Shown: positions 35,801 through 43,300 of the stretch, piece by piece
Layout: each line of letters opens with the position of its first letter
Numbering within the stretch: position 1 is the first letter of the stretch
Source: Avena insularis
Lineage: Eukaryota; Streptophyta; Magnoliopsida; Poales; Poaceae
DNA length: 64,000 nt
NCBI GenBank assembly: GCA_023614405.1
Contig: CM042697.1
Span: forward strand, 160,370,149 to 160,434,148
Direction of reading: 5' to 3'
Position numbers and translations under genes: made by a program
Notes under the pieces: model-generated
The model's database searches: none
Told to the model about the DNA's origin: nothing
Seen by the model: only the letters and a program-made list of their open reading frames with translations

Positions 35801-38800
35801 TGAGGTTGAACCCTGTAGTGGCTAAGGACTTCTATAAAGAAGTCGGAGATTGGGAGGGAGACGCCATGCACCAGTTGGGCTTTGAGGTATACCTTTTCTC
35901 CGGCACGGGGAGAAGGGACAACCTTGCCGGTCGGGTCCGCCCTCCATACCAGACCCTCCGTCGCAGGGAGATACCCCTCGGCGAGCATCTCCTTGATATC
36001 GTTCTCAGCGATGTCTGAGCCGCACCATTCCCCCTTGTGGGAATCAGCCTCTTCCTCTAGCAATTCCAGCCCCGCTGGAACATGGTCGCCGCCGGTGGAT
36101 TCCATCACCGCGGTGCGCGGCACCACCACGCCCTCCGACGGAACATGGACGGAGCTCGTCGGCTTAGCCGTGGCCTCGCCCGACGCCGCCATGGGCGGGG
36201 TAATGCTGCTGCTTGCCATTGATGAGGGAGAGAAGTGACTGTGGATTGAAAGAAAGTTTGGGTTTTTTCCCTCTGTGCGCGCGGAGAGCTCGAGGAGGCG
36301 TTGGCTAGAGGAAGAAGATGATGCGAGGAAGAATGAGGTGAAAATATAAAAATCGCCACGGTTACAATTTATAGTATTCGGCATCAAGATTCGTGCAAGT
36401 CGATCAAATGGTTGCTGCGTGGACAGCGCGTGCGTGCGTGTGCGTGGAAATTTCACCACGTTCTCACCGCCGCCGCCAACGTTTCGTATCCTTCGCGCGG
36501 GAAAAATGGCTGTGATTGTGTTCTCTGCATGTGTGAGTTACGAGGCGTCGCTGACCTATGGTCTACGTCGCTCTACTGGCATAGGCAGGTGAACCATCCC
36601 ATCTGAAGATTTCGGCAAGGACGGATCCAGTCCGACTACGAGAAGAGTACGATGAAAGATTCAGCAGTTTTTCGACTTACATGTTGAAGACGGAGAGCAC
36701 TGCAGGGTTCTTGGGAGGACACAAGATATTGCTTGACGATTTGCCGACATCCATCTAGACGAAGCATTCAGTATAAAGAGGCAAGACGACGCAAGATCTC
36801 GGAGTTCTCCGGGGGCTACTGTTGGGGATATACTAAATGGGTATCACCATTGCATGTCTCTAATCCGGATACCCCGGGTGGCCCATAGTCGGTAGCAAGG
36901 CCTATGGCCTGCTGAGCGGCCCAGTTAGATGGATCCAGAAGGGAGGCCCATGCCGGATGAAGGAAGGCTACGTGAAGTCACCAGCATACCCGGAGCCTTG
37001 GAGTGCAAGACACGTTAGACTAGTTGTGTACCGTGTAGGACTCTGTAACCTGTATGGCTAGGACTTTGCCTGTAACCCTAGGATCTGGCGACTATATAAG
37101 CCGGACCTAGAGGAGCCTTTAGGGCACCAATTAACTCGTACCTCGCACAACGAACCAATCCCTGTAACTCGGCGTATTGCTATTATAGTGATTTATAGCA
37201 GGAGTAGGATTCCGCCACCATCGTGGGATCTGAACCTCGTATCCGCCAACCTTCAGCCTTACCCCACGTCTCTAAACACGCACTGTGAGAACCCTCCATG
37301 GCGTACTCGTCGGCAATACCACGATAGATCACCCCTCCATCCCCCGACTGAATGAGAAAATGCAAGCTGAGGAGACACTCTAGGCTAGAGCAGGAGTAGC
37401 TAGCCTTCGCGTCATCATCCCTACAGACTGGGTTGTCCATTGATCAGTTGTATTTCATAAAACATTGTAACCACCTGCTTGGTGTATTGTAACAACAAAA
37501 ACTCTTCTTGGAATAAAAAGAAACACAATGTTATTATGTTTTCTCCATTTTTTTATTCTGGAAGCTTCATGTGTGATTTTGCCATGTCCTTCAACTCCTA
37601 AAATTCATGAGGTTTTGAACTATCCGGTCGGCCTAAACGATCCCATGCATTAAACTTGTAGTCACTGGTTTTGAATGCTGGGACCTCCAAGAAATGTTGT
37701 CTGGTACCTTCAAGCGAGGCATTTACGTGAGTAACTACTAGTATTTGAGGGAATGTCTATATTAGCCACCACCCTTCCTAGGTGGAGACTGTCCTTTGTG
37801 CTCTAGTGTTGGTGCTCCTTGGTTTGAACTCTCTCCTCTCTAATTCATGTACTCCCTCTGATCCTAAATAATTGTCGCAGTTTCGAACTAGAGTTAGTTC
37901 GAAACTGCGACACTTATTTAGGTTGGAGGGAGTATAAAATTTTGAGAAGGAGAACTCTTGAGGATTTATATGGGGTTTCTATTGAGCATTCAAGCGTGCG
38001 ATGAAGGTCGTGTTATTGTTATTCTGGGAGGTTTTGTATTTCCGAGTCCGTTAGGTGTTGCTTATGAATCTTCATAGTTATGAGGAAACCTAGAAGTTTG
38101 TGACACATCTGCAAACCCTTTGATAAAGCGGGTACCTGCTTCAATCTTTGTCAAGATTCCCTAACATAGATGTAGGAGCCTGCCAAGGATCTGAACTTTG
38201 TCAACAAAACACTCAGTCTTTGGTTGTCTCTATATTTGCTTCTTTGCTTTCTGAACTCATACCTTGCAAGTTTGGTTTCTTTGGTGTTTGTGCTTGCTGA
38301 TGTTGTTTTAGATCACCTAGCTACTTGATTAATTGAAATTTGGTAATATTCTATTCGCCCCTTCTTAGTCAATAGCATTGTCCCTTTAAGTGGCCGGTTT
38401 ATCCTTGTAGTATTAAGTGTTGATTTTATCTCGTCCTTTGAAACCTTTCTCGTTTCAATACCTAATGTAATTTTCACTATCAAATATACAGGGTGCTGGT
38501 TGGAAAGTTGTGGCAAGCTTTGAGGGGAAATTTCCAACAAGGGTCAAACAACTCCCTTTGGACAAGCATTTTGCCATGAAAAATGTCAAAAGGGTAATTT
38601 GGTTATACATAAATACAAAATTATAACTCATTCCTTGTTATTCATTGCTCCCTCCGTCCCAAAATGTAAAGCATATAAGCTTAGTCAAAGGTTAACATCT
38701 TCTAATTTTGACCAAGTTTATATGCAAAAATATGAACATTTACAACATTGAATGGACACATTGAGAAAATATACTTTATGGTGAATCTATTGATATTGAT

Positions 38801-41800
38801 TTAGTATAGTAGATGTTCATCTTTTTGTGTATAAATTTGGTCAAACTTAGAAGATGTTGACTTTTGACTAAGCTTATATGCGTTACATTTTGGGACGGAG
38901 GGAATATGTGATTATATAAAACATTATGCAGGTTGTTCTAGAAGCTGATGGCTATCAGCCATACCTGATATCACCCGAGAGAGGCTTAAAGTCGCTTATA
39001 AAAGGACTTCTAGAGTTAGCAAAGGAACCATCAACACTCCTTGTGGATGAGGTAACATGGTTGAAAACTTATTGTCTTATTCTGAATTAGAGAACTTTTT
39101 CATGCAGTGCATAACTAGTACTTATATTATCCTTATATCGTGGTAGTTTTTTTACTGTTCACTGTAATCATCTCAAAGTCTACAGTTCGACATTTACCTC
39201 ACAAAAGGCCCATACATATTTTGACATTCTATTCTTGAGAAGTGTGTGTTGCTTATTCATCTGAGATCAACTGACGCCTCCATGCATATTAATTTATATA
39301 AAGGTCTGCTACCAGGAACCATGCTCATGCTACTTTCAGTGTATTGCTGACATCATTGCTGTCATGTTCCTACGTCTACAAACATGTTTTATAAGTACTG
39401 ACATATTATTACCAATTAAATGACCTCTACTTCTAAGTATCAGATGCATTATTATATCTCCTCATTAGCTACTGAAACATTGAGTTTTTTCAGATACAGT
39501 TGTAACTATTTTTTGACCCAAAAATTGTATTCTCAGCAAATTTTCTCCTCAACGTATAATTGGTGATAATTTTTACCAACTTACTTTCAGATTTATTATT
39601 AACAGGTTCATCGTGTATTGCTAGATATAGTATCATCTGCAGCAAATGCCACTACAGGACTTGGTAGATATCCCCCTTTCAAGCAGGAGGTATACTTCTT
39701 TCTTGTGAGGTGTCCTAAAGAGGATAATTTATTTAGACAATAGTGACAATTTATCTCTATTGTTCTTCACAAGGTAATTTCTATTGCATCTGCTGCTTTA
39801 GAGGGTTTTAAAAATGAGGCCAAAAAGATGGTCGTTGCACTGGTCGATATGGAGCGTGCATTTGTACCTCCCCAGCATTTTATCCGCTTGGTGCAAAAAA
39901 GGTTAGTTGGACATAATTGTTTCATGATAACCTTGTTGGCCATGTATAACATTCAACGTGTTTATTTGATATAACATTCAGCGTTTTTGCTAACATTGGG
40001 TAGGCAGTTCTGTGGTGGTGTTTTGTTTATGTTTATTTTTATGTTTTTCTTTTTTTATACTGCCACAATGGGTGGTTTGCATATGTTGGGTGGTTGGATG
40101 TTAAGAATGCATTCTTGCATGGTGATTAAGAGGAGGTGCACATGAAGATCCTACTTGGTTTTTCAACTCCTTCAACATTAGGAAAGGTTGCGGGTTGAAA
40201 AAAAAATGGCCTAATCTCCATTTGCATTGTTTGATATGTGTGGACATGCATATATATTATGGGGTATAAGCAGTGCAGTGGAGATCATATTGTGTTATAC
40301 CGACACTCAGGGTGCAAATTAATATTATTGCTTTATATGTTAATGATACCATGATCATGGGAGATGATGAGGTGAAGATATCACGATTGAGGTCAAAGAT
40401 CCTTGCCAACATAAATACTTTTTCGGCATTAAATTTTCTAGATCCCTTGAAAGGATAGAACTTTCACAACGTAGTATGTACTAGACTTTCTTAGTAACAC
40501 AAGTATGCTTGGGTACTGGTGAGAAGATGGGAAAGATGGCAATCTATCATCCATCTTGAGGGGGAGCGTGCTTGCACATGCGGCCCACGTGACCCATGTG
40601 TTCTTGCATATATCTATGTGTACAAAAGGTTGGGAAGGAAGAATCCAGAAATTTCCCACAAATACCACGATATAATTTTCTACCATTTCAACGCTTTTCT
40701 GATAGAAAATGATACTCATTTAGATGTGTGATCAAGAAAAAAGCTTATAGAATGTTTTCCTTTTACTAGTATGGTTTTGTATTTGTTTCTGTTTTGATAT
40801 TTGTATGCCCATTGTTACATCCAGAATGGAAAGGCAACGTCATGAAGATGAGTTAAAAAATCACGCTATGAAGAAGGATTCAGATGGAGACCAATACAGA
40901 GTATATATTGTGCCTAGTTTTGTGTTTTAACTTATCGATTTCTCTATAAATATATCCTTGGGTTCAAAATATAAATATATCCTCCAATTTCCCCATTTCT
41001 GACAAACCAGTTTTGTTCTTGTCAGGCCGCAAGCCCACAGGCCCAAGGAAAAGAAGAATCAAATTTACAAATTTTAGGACCTGCAGGAGAAATTACTGCT
41101 GGTAAGGACCTGCCAAACCAGCTTATTTGGAAGGATACAGTTTGACAGAAAGGAGTATTTGTTTTTTAATCTGTTTTATAGGGTTTCTAGTGGATATCTC
41201 TTTCATATGTAATGCATGTTTCTCTGCTGAAGGTTTTCTGTTTAAGAGGCGTGCAAAAGGAAATGACTGGAGTAAGCGATGGTTTGTTCTAAATGAGAAA
41301 AGTGGAAAGGTTTGTAATTTTGTGTTTCTAAGTGAATTACGATCCATAAGATCACTTCAAAAGTAGTATTGCTTCTCTTTTTATTGATAAGATGTGCAAT
41401 GCTTTTGCACATTCTCTGAAGATTCTTCTACTAATTTAATGGCTGCACTAAATTATTTTCTAGCTTGGATACACTAAGAAACAAGAGGAGAGATATTTCC
41501 GGGGTGTCATAAATTTGGAGGTATGTAGTGCTCCTTGATTGTGATTCTTTATATTTTCTATTTGGATATTTCTTCAAATCAGTTCGCCCCATTTTTCCCT
41601 ACTTGAAACTGAATATACGTCCACAGCAGACAAAGGGATGTGCAACTAGTTCTGCGCACCTTATCAGTCAAGCCTTGACCACGCCCATCCCTAAAAGGAT
41701 AATGTTGCAAAATGTTCTAAGGTTTTCTCTAGAGTTCTAGATTATATCTTCACCAGACACCTCAATGAGCTTGTGAAAGAAAGTGTGAAAATATGAAACT

Positions 41801-42527
41801 TAATTCATTGACATTTCCGGTGCCTGTGATATGGTTTCTTATATTGATCTGCCGGGTTTGGCATTGTAGCATCATTTTGGGTGGCCAGTCGGCTTCAGAG
41901 CTGCTGAACTAGGACCTTTGTCCTGTTTGCTTCTAGGAAAACATAACTGCAGAGCATAGGATCTTCGATTTTTGAGTGAGTCATTGGCATGCTCATGGGA
42001 AATGCTGGTGTCAGCAAGGATGAAAATAATGTTTTTCTTCCATGTTAATAGTACACCTAGGAGCTGTATCTTATTGGTCCTGGGATGGTTGCAAGCGGTA
42101 GGCGTTTCTTTTTCTTTTCTTTCGGTAGTAACTAGGTGCAAACTCTTGTAGTTGTTGGCTTCTTCTTTTCTTAATGAATAAGACATGCAAATATTTCGCA
42201 TGTTAAACTCTAAAACAACAAAAATATGATTAATATGCACTGTTAACCTAGACCCATTAAAATATGGGATATGTATTGTCTTTTTTCATAATTTATCTGG
42301 GAATTTCTAGCCTGTGAAGTTGGTGACCATTGCTCGATGTTTTATTTTTTTATTAAAATTTACCGTGTGCATCTTACAGGAGTGTAATCTTGAGGAGGTT
42401 TTAGATGAAGAAGATCCTCCAAGAAGTTCAAAAGATTCTAAGAGGTCAAGTGGGACAGAATTGGGAAAAGCTTCTAGTCTCATTTTCAAGATTACTAATA
42501 AGGTTGCTTATAAACATGTTTTGAAAG
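11916..42527 (+). CDS. DRP2-like: Dynamin-related GTPase, DRP2 type (partial: 3' exons missing)
   Basis: DRP2 proteins are large GTPases that help pinch off clathrin-coated vesicles at the plasma membrane and trans-Golgi. Seventeen exons join in frame to 644 codons plus one base. The start [12 protein letters not shown] matches the usual DRP2 N terminus. GTPase motifs are GAGKS (residues 50-54), ATRAP (G2 region), DLPG (147-150) and SKVD (208-211). A middle domain and then a PH domain (from about residue 546, [19 protein letters not shown]) follow. The family is usually about 900 residues with a GTPase effector and proline-rich tail; those exons are not visible. All junctions are GT-AG, so this is not a retrocopy. 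Intron 8 is about 23.7 kb of nested transposons. It may be a divergent paralog or a decaying copy. Confidence 0.9.
12984..14279 (+). other. Introns 4-6 of the dynamin-related gene
   Basis: These are short, AT-rich introns (12984-13239, 13302-13949, 14068-14279). Intron 5 may hold a small unclassified insertion around 13580-13730 (a C/G-richer patch with AAAGCGGGGCGGATCGGG). I see no other feature. Confidence 0.5.
14922..16031. mobile_element. PIF/Harbinger-like non-autonomous DNA element with target duplication TCA
   Basis: The ends are inverted repeats: GAGCATCTTCACTCG at 14922 and ...CGAGTGGAGATGCTC ending 16031. Each is flanked by TCA (14919-14921 and 16032-16034). A 3-bp duplication and GAGCATCT ends fit PIF/Harbinger-like elements of grasses. 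The element is 1110 bp, GC-rich and has no transposase. It lies at the 5' end of intron 8. Confidence 0.75.
15425..15808 (+). pseudogene. Open reading fragment inside the Harbinger-like element
   Basis: An open frame of about 125 codons ends at TAG 15808. It runs ...[20 protein letters not shown], then acidic [14 protein letters not shown], and ends [10 protein letters not shown] recognise no domain with certainty. It resembles the tail of small genes often carried by GAGCATCT-ended elements. The first methionine in this frame is at 15617, so the upstream limit is arbitrary. Confidence 0.35.
16400..16745. repeat. GGCCCG/CGGGCC-rich repeat region
   Basis: It contains many short palindromic words such as GGCCCGGCC, GGGCCGAGC, CTCGGGCCAGGCTCGGGC and GGCCCGGCCGGGCCC. 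This pattern is typical of a small TIR element with internal GGCCCG arrays. No clear end points or target duplication are visible. Confidence 0.5.
16765..17830 (+). pseudogene. L1-type LINE, 3' part of ORF2 (interrupted and decayed)
   Basis: The + strand encodes, with stops and frame changes, a post-RT segment ([20 protein letters not shown] at about 16780, NWRAFCR, GGIGIQ-like) and a zf-RVT segment ([13 protein letters not shown] at about 17385; [17 protein letters not shown] at about 17500; [17 protein letters not shown] at about 17580-17640). This order is that of plant L1 ORF2 C termini. The copy is split at 17835 by the Tat Gypsy element and continues at 37327. Confidence 0.8.
17836..17997 (+). 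repeat. 5' LTR of the Tat element, first part
   Basis: Matches the first part of the 3' LTR (36820-36981) and ends GGAGTCAC, where the nested Gypsy element begins. Confidence 0.85.
17998..19357 (-). repeat. LTR (3' in element orientation) of nested Gypsy element
   Basis: Plus-strand ends TGATGTCTACGCAC... and ...GATACGTTTTCAACGTGTCA. It lacks about 85 bp that the other LTR has at about 24246-24330, with GAGGTCC at the deletion edge. Confidence 0.85.
19358..22304. other. Internal non-coding region of the nested Gypsy element
   Basis: AT- and A-rich DNA with no recognisable gag-pol domain; all frames are short. It is collinear with 55581-58470 of the second copy in this window, which shows it is a conserved part of a non-autonomous family. 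Confidence 0.75.
22305..22895 (-). CDS. Acidic, Tyr/Asp-rich ORF with C-terminal hydrophobic segment, of the nested Gypsy element
   Basis: A 196-residue open frame begins [16 protein letters not shown]. It has repeated acidic YDDYNDDYD and [18 protein letters not shown] stretches, then [15 protein letters not shown] and [13 protein letters not shown], then a hydrophobic C terminus (about residues 150-185). It lies about 310 bases from the PBS on the element's 5' side, where gag would be expected. The counterpart at 58473-59180 is broken, so this protein is a family feature rather than chance. The function is unknown to me. Confidence 0.55.
   Translation of the reverse strand: MNTTIANAMETSNLGEASFYENDLFSSPALEDSYSIAYDDTKPPIYDDYNDDYDIFSRPTIEEKISCDYNMPPIFDDYGDENNNDSYFVEFAPTTINKNDYAFVESNNHFMHVAHDKNVLCDSYIVNFIHVATESYYERGKHDFMHLTNIKFPLFILKILKLHLFCFPMLFPLCFIDLFFLTRFLCIGSGLDLNVF
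23133..23234 (-). other. Duplicated PBS region of the nested Gypsy element
   Basis: On the minus strand the PBS-type word TGGCGCCGTTGCCGGGGAG occurs at about 23155-23137, and again as TGACGCCGTTGCCGGGGAG at about 23226-23208, next to the 5' LTR. The unit including CTTTTCT and CCTTTCCTCCACGTC is repeated in tandem. Confidence 0.7.
23235..24676 (-). repeat. LTR (5' in element orientation) of nested Gypsy element
   Basis: Starts TGATGTCTACGCAC and ends ACGTTTTCAACGTATC on the plus strand, then runs straight into the Tat LTR sequence CAGCGTACCCGG. The usual terminal A of TATCA and the second target copy appear to be lost. Confidence 0.85.
24677..25040 (+). repeat. 5' LTR of the Tat element, second part
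   Basis: Continues the LTR after the nested insertion and ends ...TACCACGACA. It carries TATATAAG (about 24788) as a likely TATA box. It matches 36982-37326, except for an extra segment of about 18 bp near 24934. Confidence 0.85.
25042..25060 (+). other. Primer binding site of the Tat element
   Basis: TTGGCGCCCACCGTGGGGC follows the LTR end by one or two bases, as in many grass Gypsy elements. I do not assign the tRNA. Confidence 0.75.
25417..28480 (+). pseudogene. Tat Gypsy gag region with a duplicated capsid-like module
   Basis: A first module ([20 protein letters not shown] ... [14 protein letters not shown], about 25520-25690) is followed by Pro-rich and Glu-rich spacer. Then come a second Gag start ([18 protein letters not shown] at 27390) and a second related module ([18 protein letters not shown] ... 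[15 protein letters not shown], about 27632-27805). The second copy has TAA and TGA where CAA and CGA are expected, and a frameshift near 27630. After it come a Lys/Gly-rich nucleocapsid-like tail and a [14 protein letters not shown] segment. Gag packages the element RNA into particles. The frame is broken several times, so it is not functional. Confidence 0.75.
28540..32016 (+). pseudogene. Tat Gypsy pol: protease, RT, RNase H, second RNase H, integrase
   Basis: The protease has [13 protein letters not shown] (about 28585). RT has [20 protein letters not shown] (about 29067), [14 protein letters not shown] and YVDDIAVMS (29391). The first RNase H includes PVYYASEVL (about 29915). The second, archaeal-type RNase H has [20 protein letters not shown] (30250), [11 protein letters not shown] and [10 protein letters not shown]. 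Integrase has a zinc-finger region whose second CxxC cysteine is Tyr, GLDMVGP, TDNGSN and [10 protein letters not shown], giving a D-D-E triad. Frameshifts near 29210 and 29490 and stops at about 29970, 30168, 30337 and 31112 break it. It ends with a [15 protein letters not shown] C terminus at 32016. Confidence 0.85.
32017..32450. other. Spacer between pol and the antisense gene
   Basis: Non-coding and AT-rich. It contains AATAAAGC (about 32058), which could serve as a polyadenylation signal for the + transcript. Confidence 0.5.
33700..34010. repeat. Tandem array of about 95-bp units with PPT-like core
   Basis: Four units end in nearly the same word: GAGGCTTAGGGGCTACAGTA (ends about 33744), GAGGCTTGGGGGCTACAGTA, CATACTTGGGGGCTACAGTG and CCTCGGAGGCTACAGTGGGA. 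They also share GCATCTAG(C/T)CGGA. The core resembles the real PPT just before the 3' LTR (CTCCGGGGGCTACTGTTGGG). The array lies in an intron-like gap of the antisense gene. Confidence 0.75.
35532..35645 (-). mobile_element. 5'-truncated LINE 3' end with a 46-bp target duplication
   Basis: On the minus strand this is a short LINE tail (TAAAACCCTTCAGTGGGTTG ... GCAATGCTTTTGCGTTTTCTC) followed by a poly(A) run. It is flanked by a 46-bp direct repeat at 35486-35531 and 35646-35691, with one C/T mismatch near 35508/35668. It is inserted in the first exon of the antisense gene and breaks it. Confidence 0.9.
36220..36819. other. Region upstream of the antisense gene, up to the PPT of the Tat element
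   Basis: It holds the likely promoter and 5' UTR of the antisense gene (TATAAAAATCG-type word on the plus strand near 36345). The polypurine tract CTCCGGGGGCTAC (36807-36819) lies just before the 3' LTR. Confidence 0.5.
36820..37326 (+). repeat. 3' LTR of the Tat element
   Basis: Begins TGTTGGGGATATACTAAATG after the PPT and ends ...ATACCACGATA, followed by GATCA. The terminal CA has become TA. TATATAAG (about 37094) is the likely TATA box. It preserves the uninterrupted version of the site occupied by the nested element in the 5' LTR (GTCACCAGCATACCC). Confidence 0.9.
37327..37560 (+). pseudogene. LINE 3' end, continued after the Tat element
   Basis: After the duplicated GATCA, the LINE resumes with [13 protein letters not shown] coding sequence, then a 3' UTR (GGGTTGTCCATTGATCAGTTG, CTTCTTGGAATAAAAAGAAA). 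This is the usual form of a plant L1 3' end. Confidence 0.6.
37561..38491 (+). other. Distal part of intron 8, mostly unresolved
   Basis: AT-rich DNA that holds one Stowaway hairpin (37852-37932) and otherwise no recognisable feature, up to the acceptor ATATACAG at 38491. Confidence 0.6.
37852..37932. mobile_element. 81-bp Stowaway MITE, almost a perfect hairpin
   Basis: CTCCCTCTGATCCTAAATAA at the left pairs with TTATTTAGGTTGGAGGGAG at the right. The inner arms CGCAGTTTCGAACTA and TAGTTCGAAACTGCG pair exactly. TA flanks both sides (37850-37851, 37933-37934). Confidence 0.9.
38492..42527 (+). CDS. DRP2-like: Dynamin-related gene, exons 9-17
   Basis: Exons: 38492-38593, 38932-39051, 39606-39689, 39774-39901, 40825-40900, 41026-41101, 41233-41309, 41464-41520, 42380-42527. 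They total 868 bp and continue in frame from exon 8. Exon 9 ([15 protein letters not shown]) to exon 12 ([20 protein letters not shown]) complete the middle domain. Exons 14-17 encode the PH domain ([64 protein letters not shown]). The last donor, AAAG|GTAATT at 42528, leaves a codon split after base one. A following exon is therefore required but not seen. Confidence 0.92.
38648..38903. mobile_element. Stowaway-type MITE in intron 9
   Basis: CTCCCTCCGTCCCAAAATGT at the left and ACATTTTGGGACGGAGGGAA at the right are inverted repeats. They extend inward through GCATATAAGCTTAGTCAAA and its complement. The right flank is TA; the left flank is TTG, so the duplication is not perfect. Confidence 0.85.
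40092..40568 (+). pseudogene. Copia reverse transcriptase fragment and PPT in intron 12
   Basis: The + strand reads [12 protein letters not shown], then a stop, then EEVHMKI, and later [20 protein letters not shown] with [10 protein letters not shown] (YVDD-like) and [10 protein letters not shown]. Much of the normal RT length is missing. It ends at CATCTTGAGGGGGAGCG, a Copia-type PPT. The gene tolerates it as intron DNA. Confidence 0.7.
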
Positions 42528-43300
42528 GTAATTTTACATTAGTTTTCTGATATATGATTGATAATTCTGTTGCTTACTGTAGGATTTTTAGGGAAATTTC
42601 TGATGGGATGGCCCCTTGAACCTCCACACCTTATACTCTAGGCTTAAGCTTACATTTTAACTTGTACACTAGAATACTCTAGACTCTCCTAAGACACTAA
42701 CTCAGACTCCAACGCTTCTCTAAAATATTCCATACTTCCCTAGGACACCACTACTATACTAACCCATACTCCAACTCTCCCCCTCAAGATGGGCATGGGT
42801 TAATCACCATGACCATCTTTGTATAAGTCCATGACACTTATTACGACCACTACACATCTAGCTTACAAGCATATAATGCTACATCATCTGTTCCATAATG
42901 TAGTATGTTTTAGGCAAAGTAAATTACTTTGTCAAAACATACTACGTTATGGAACAGAGGGAGTACATGGGGGCATTTTAATCTAGCTCTTGCTCCATCA
43001 TTCATCAAGCACCCAATCAACACGGACCATCCAAACTCCGCTTCATGTGAGCCATCACCATCACCGTGCACCAACAATGCATTAAGCTAGTCACCTCCAA
43101 TCACACTTGTGTTGGGCCAGTGTTGCATCCCCAACCATGCATCCCTCTCACGCCAACGCCTATGAAGGCACCAAACGCCTTACGCCATCAGCTTCAACAT
43201 CTGTCATTGGCACTTCATCAACTCCGACTCCCGTAGAACTTTCCTAGCTCACCTCCACACCAGCTCTTATAGAGCCACAACCGCCTCACCTTATCGATTT
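42528..43300 (-). other. 3' flank or intron 17 start with Copia-like debris
   Basis: CTCTCCCCCTCAAGATGG (about 42774-42791) is, on the minus strand, a Copia PPT (CCATCTTGAGGGGGAGAG). The sequence to its left would then be LTR and that to its right the 3' internal region. No protein domain could be confirmed. It is interrupted by a hairpin MITE and by the large solo LTR at 43301. Confidence 0.4.
42884..42965. mobile_element. Short Stowaway-like hairpin MITE
   Basis: The left arm CTGTTCCATAATGTAGTATG pairs with the right arm CATACTACGTTATGGAACAG, around a short loop with AAAGTAAATTACTTTG. The right end is AGGGAGTA. Confidence 0.8.

Larger units (their letters stand above)
32451..36219 (-). pseudogene. 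Spliced antisense gene of the Tat element with a putative gypsy-type transposon domain
   Basis: On the minus strand, between pol and the 3' LTR, an ATG at 36219 ([13 protein letters not shown]) opens a gene. Its first exon has the PF04195-type pattern: [59 protein letters not shown]. It runs to a GT donor at 35001-35000. Further exons lie at about 34893-34665 (Lys-rich, KRKSS and KKKKTEGG), 34593-34240 (Ser/Pro/Ala), 34210-34040, 33665-33540 and 33351-33150 (coiled coil [19 protein letters not shown]), and 33071-32451. A LINE insertion splits exon 1. The role is unknown. Antisense genes here are known in Grande-like elements. Confidence 0.7.
17836..37326 (+). mobile_element. Gypsy retrotransposon, Tat type, full length with nested insertions; target duplication GATCA
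   Basis: The 5' LTR starts TGTTGGGGATAT at 17836, preceded by GATCA (17831-17835). The 3' LTR ends at 37326, followed by GATCA (37327-37331). The order is: 5' LTR (split), PBS TTGGCGCCCACCGTGG, gag, protease, RT, RNase H, second archaeal-type RNase H, integrase, antisense gene, PPT (CCGGGGGCTAC), 3' LTR. The second RNase H places it in the Tat (Ogre/Grande/Retand-like) lineage. Several stops and frameshifts in gag-pol make it defective. Confidence 0.9.

Noticed and set aside
11916..42527. Dynamin gene as a retrocopy or transposon-captured fragment
   Set aside because: Seventeen exons with canonical splice sites and correct phases argue for a native locus.
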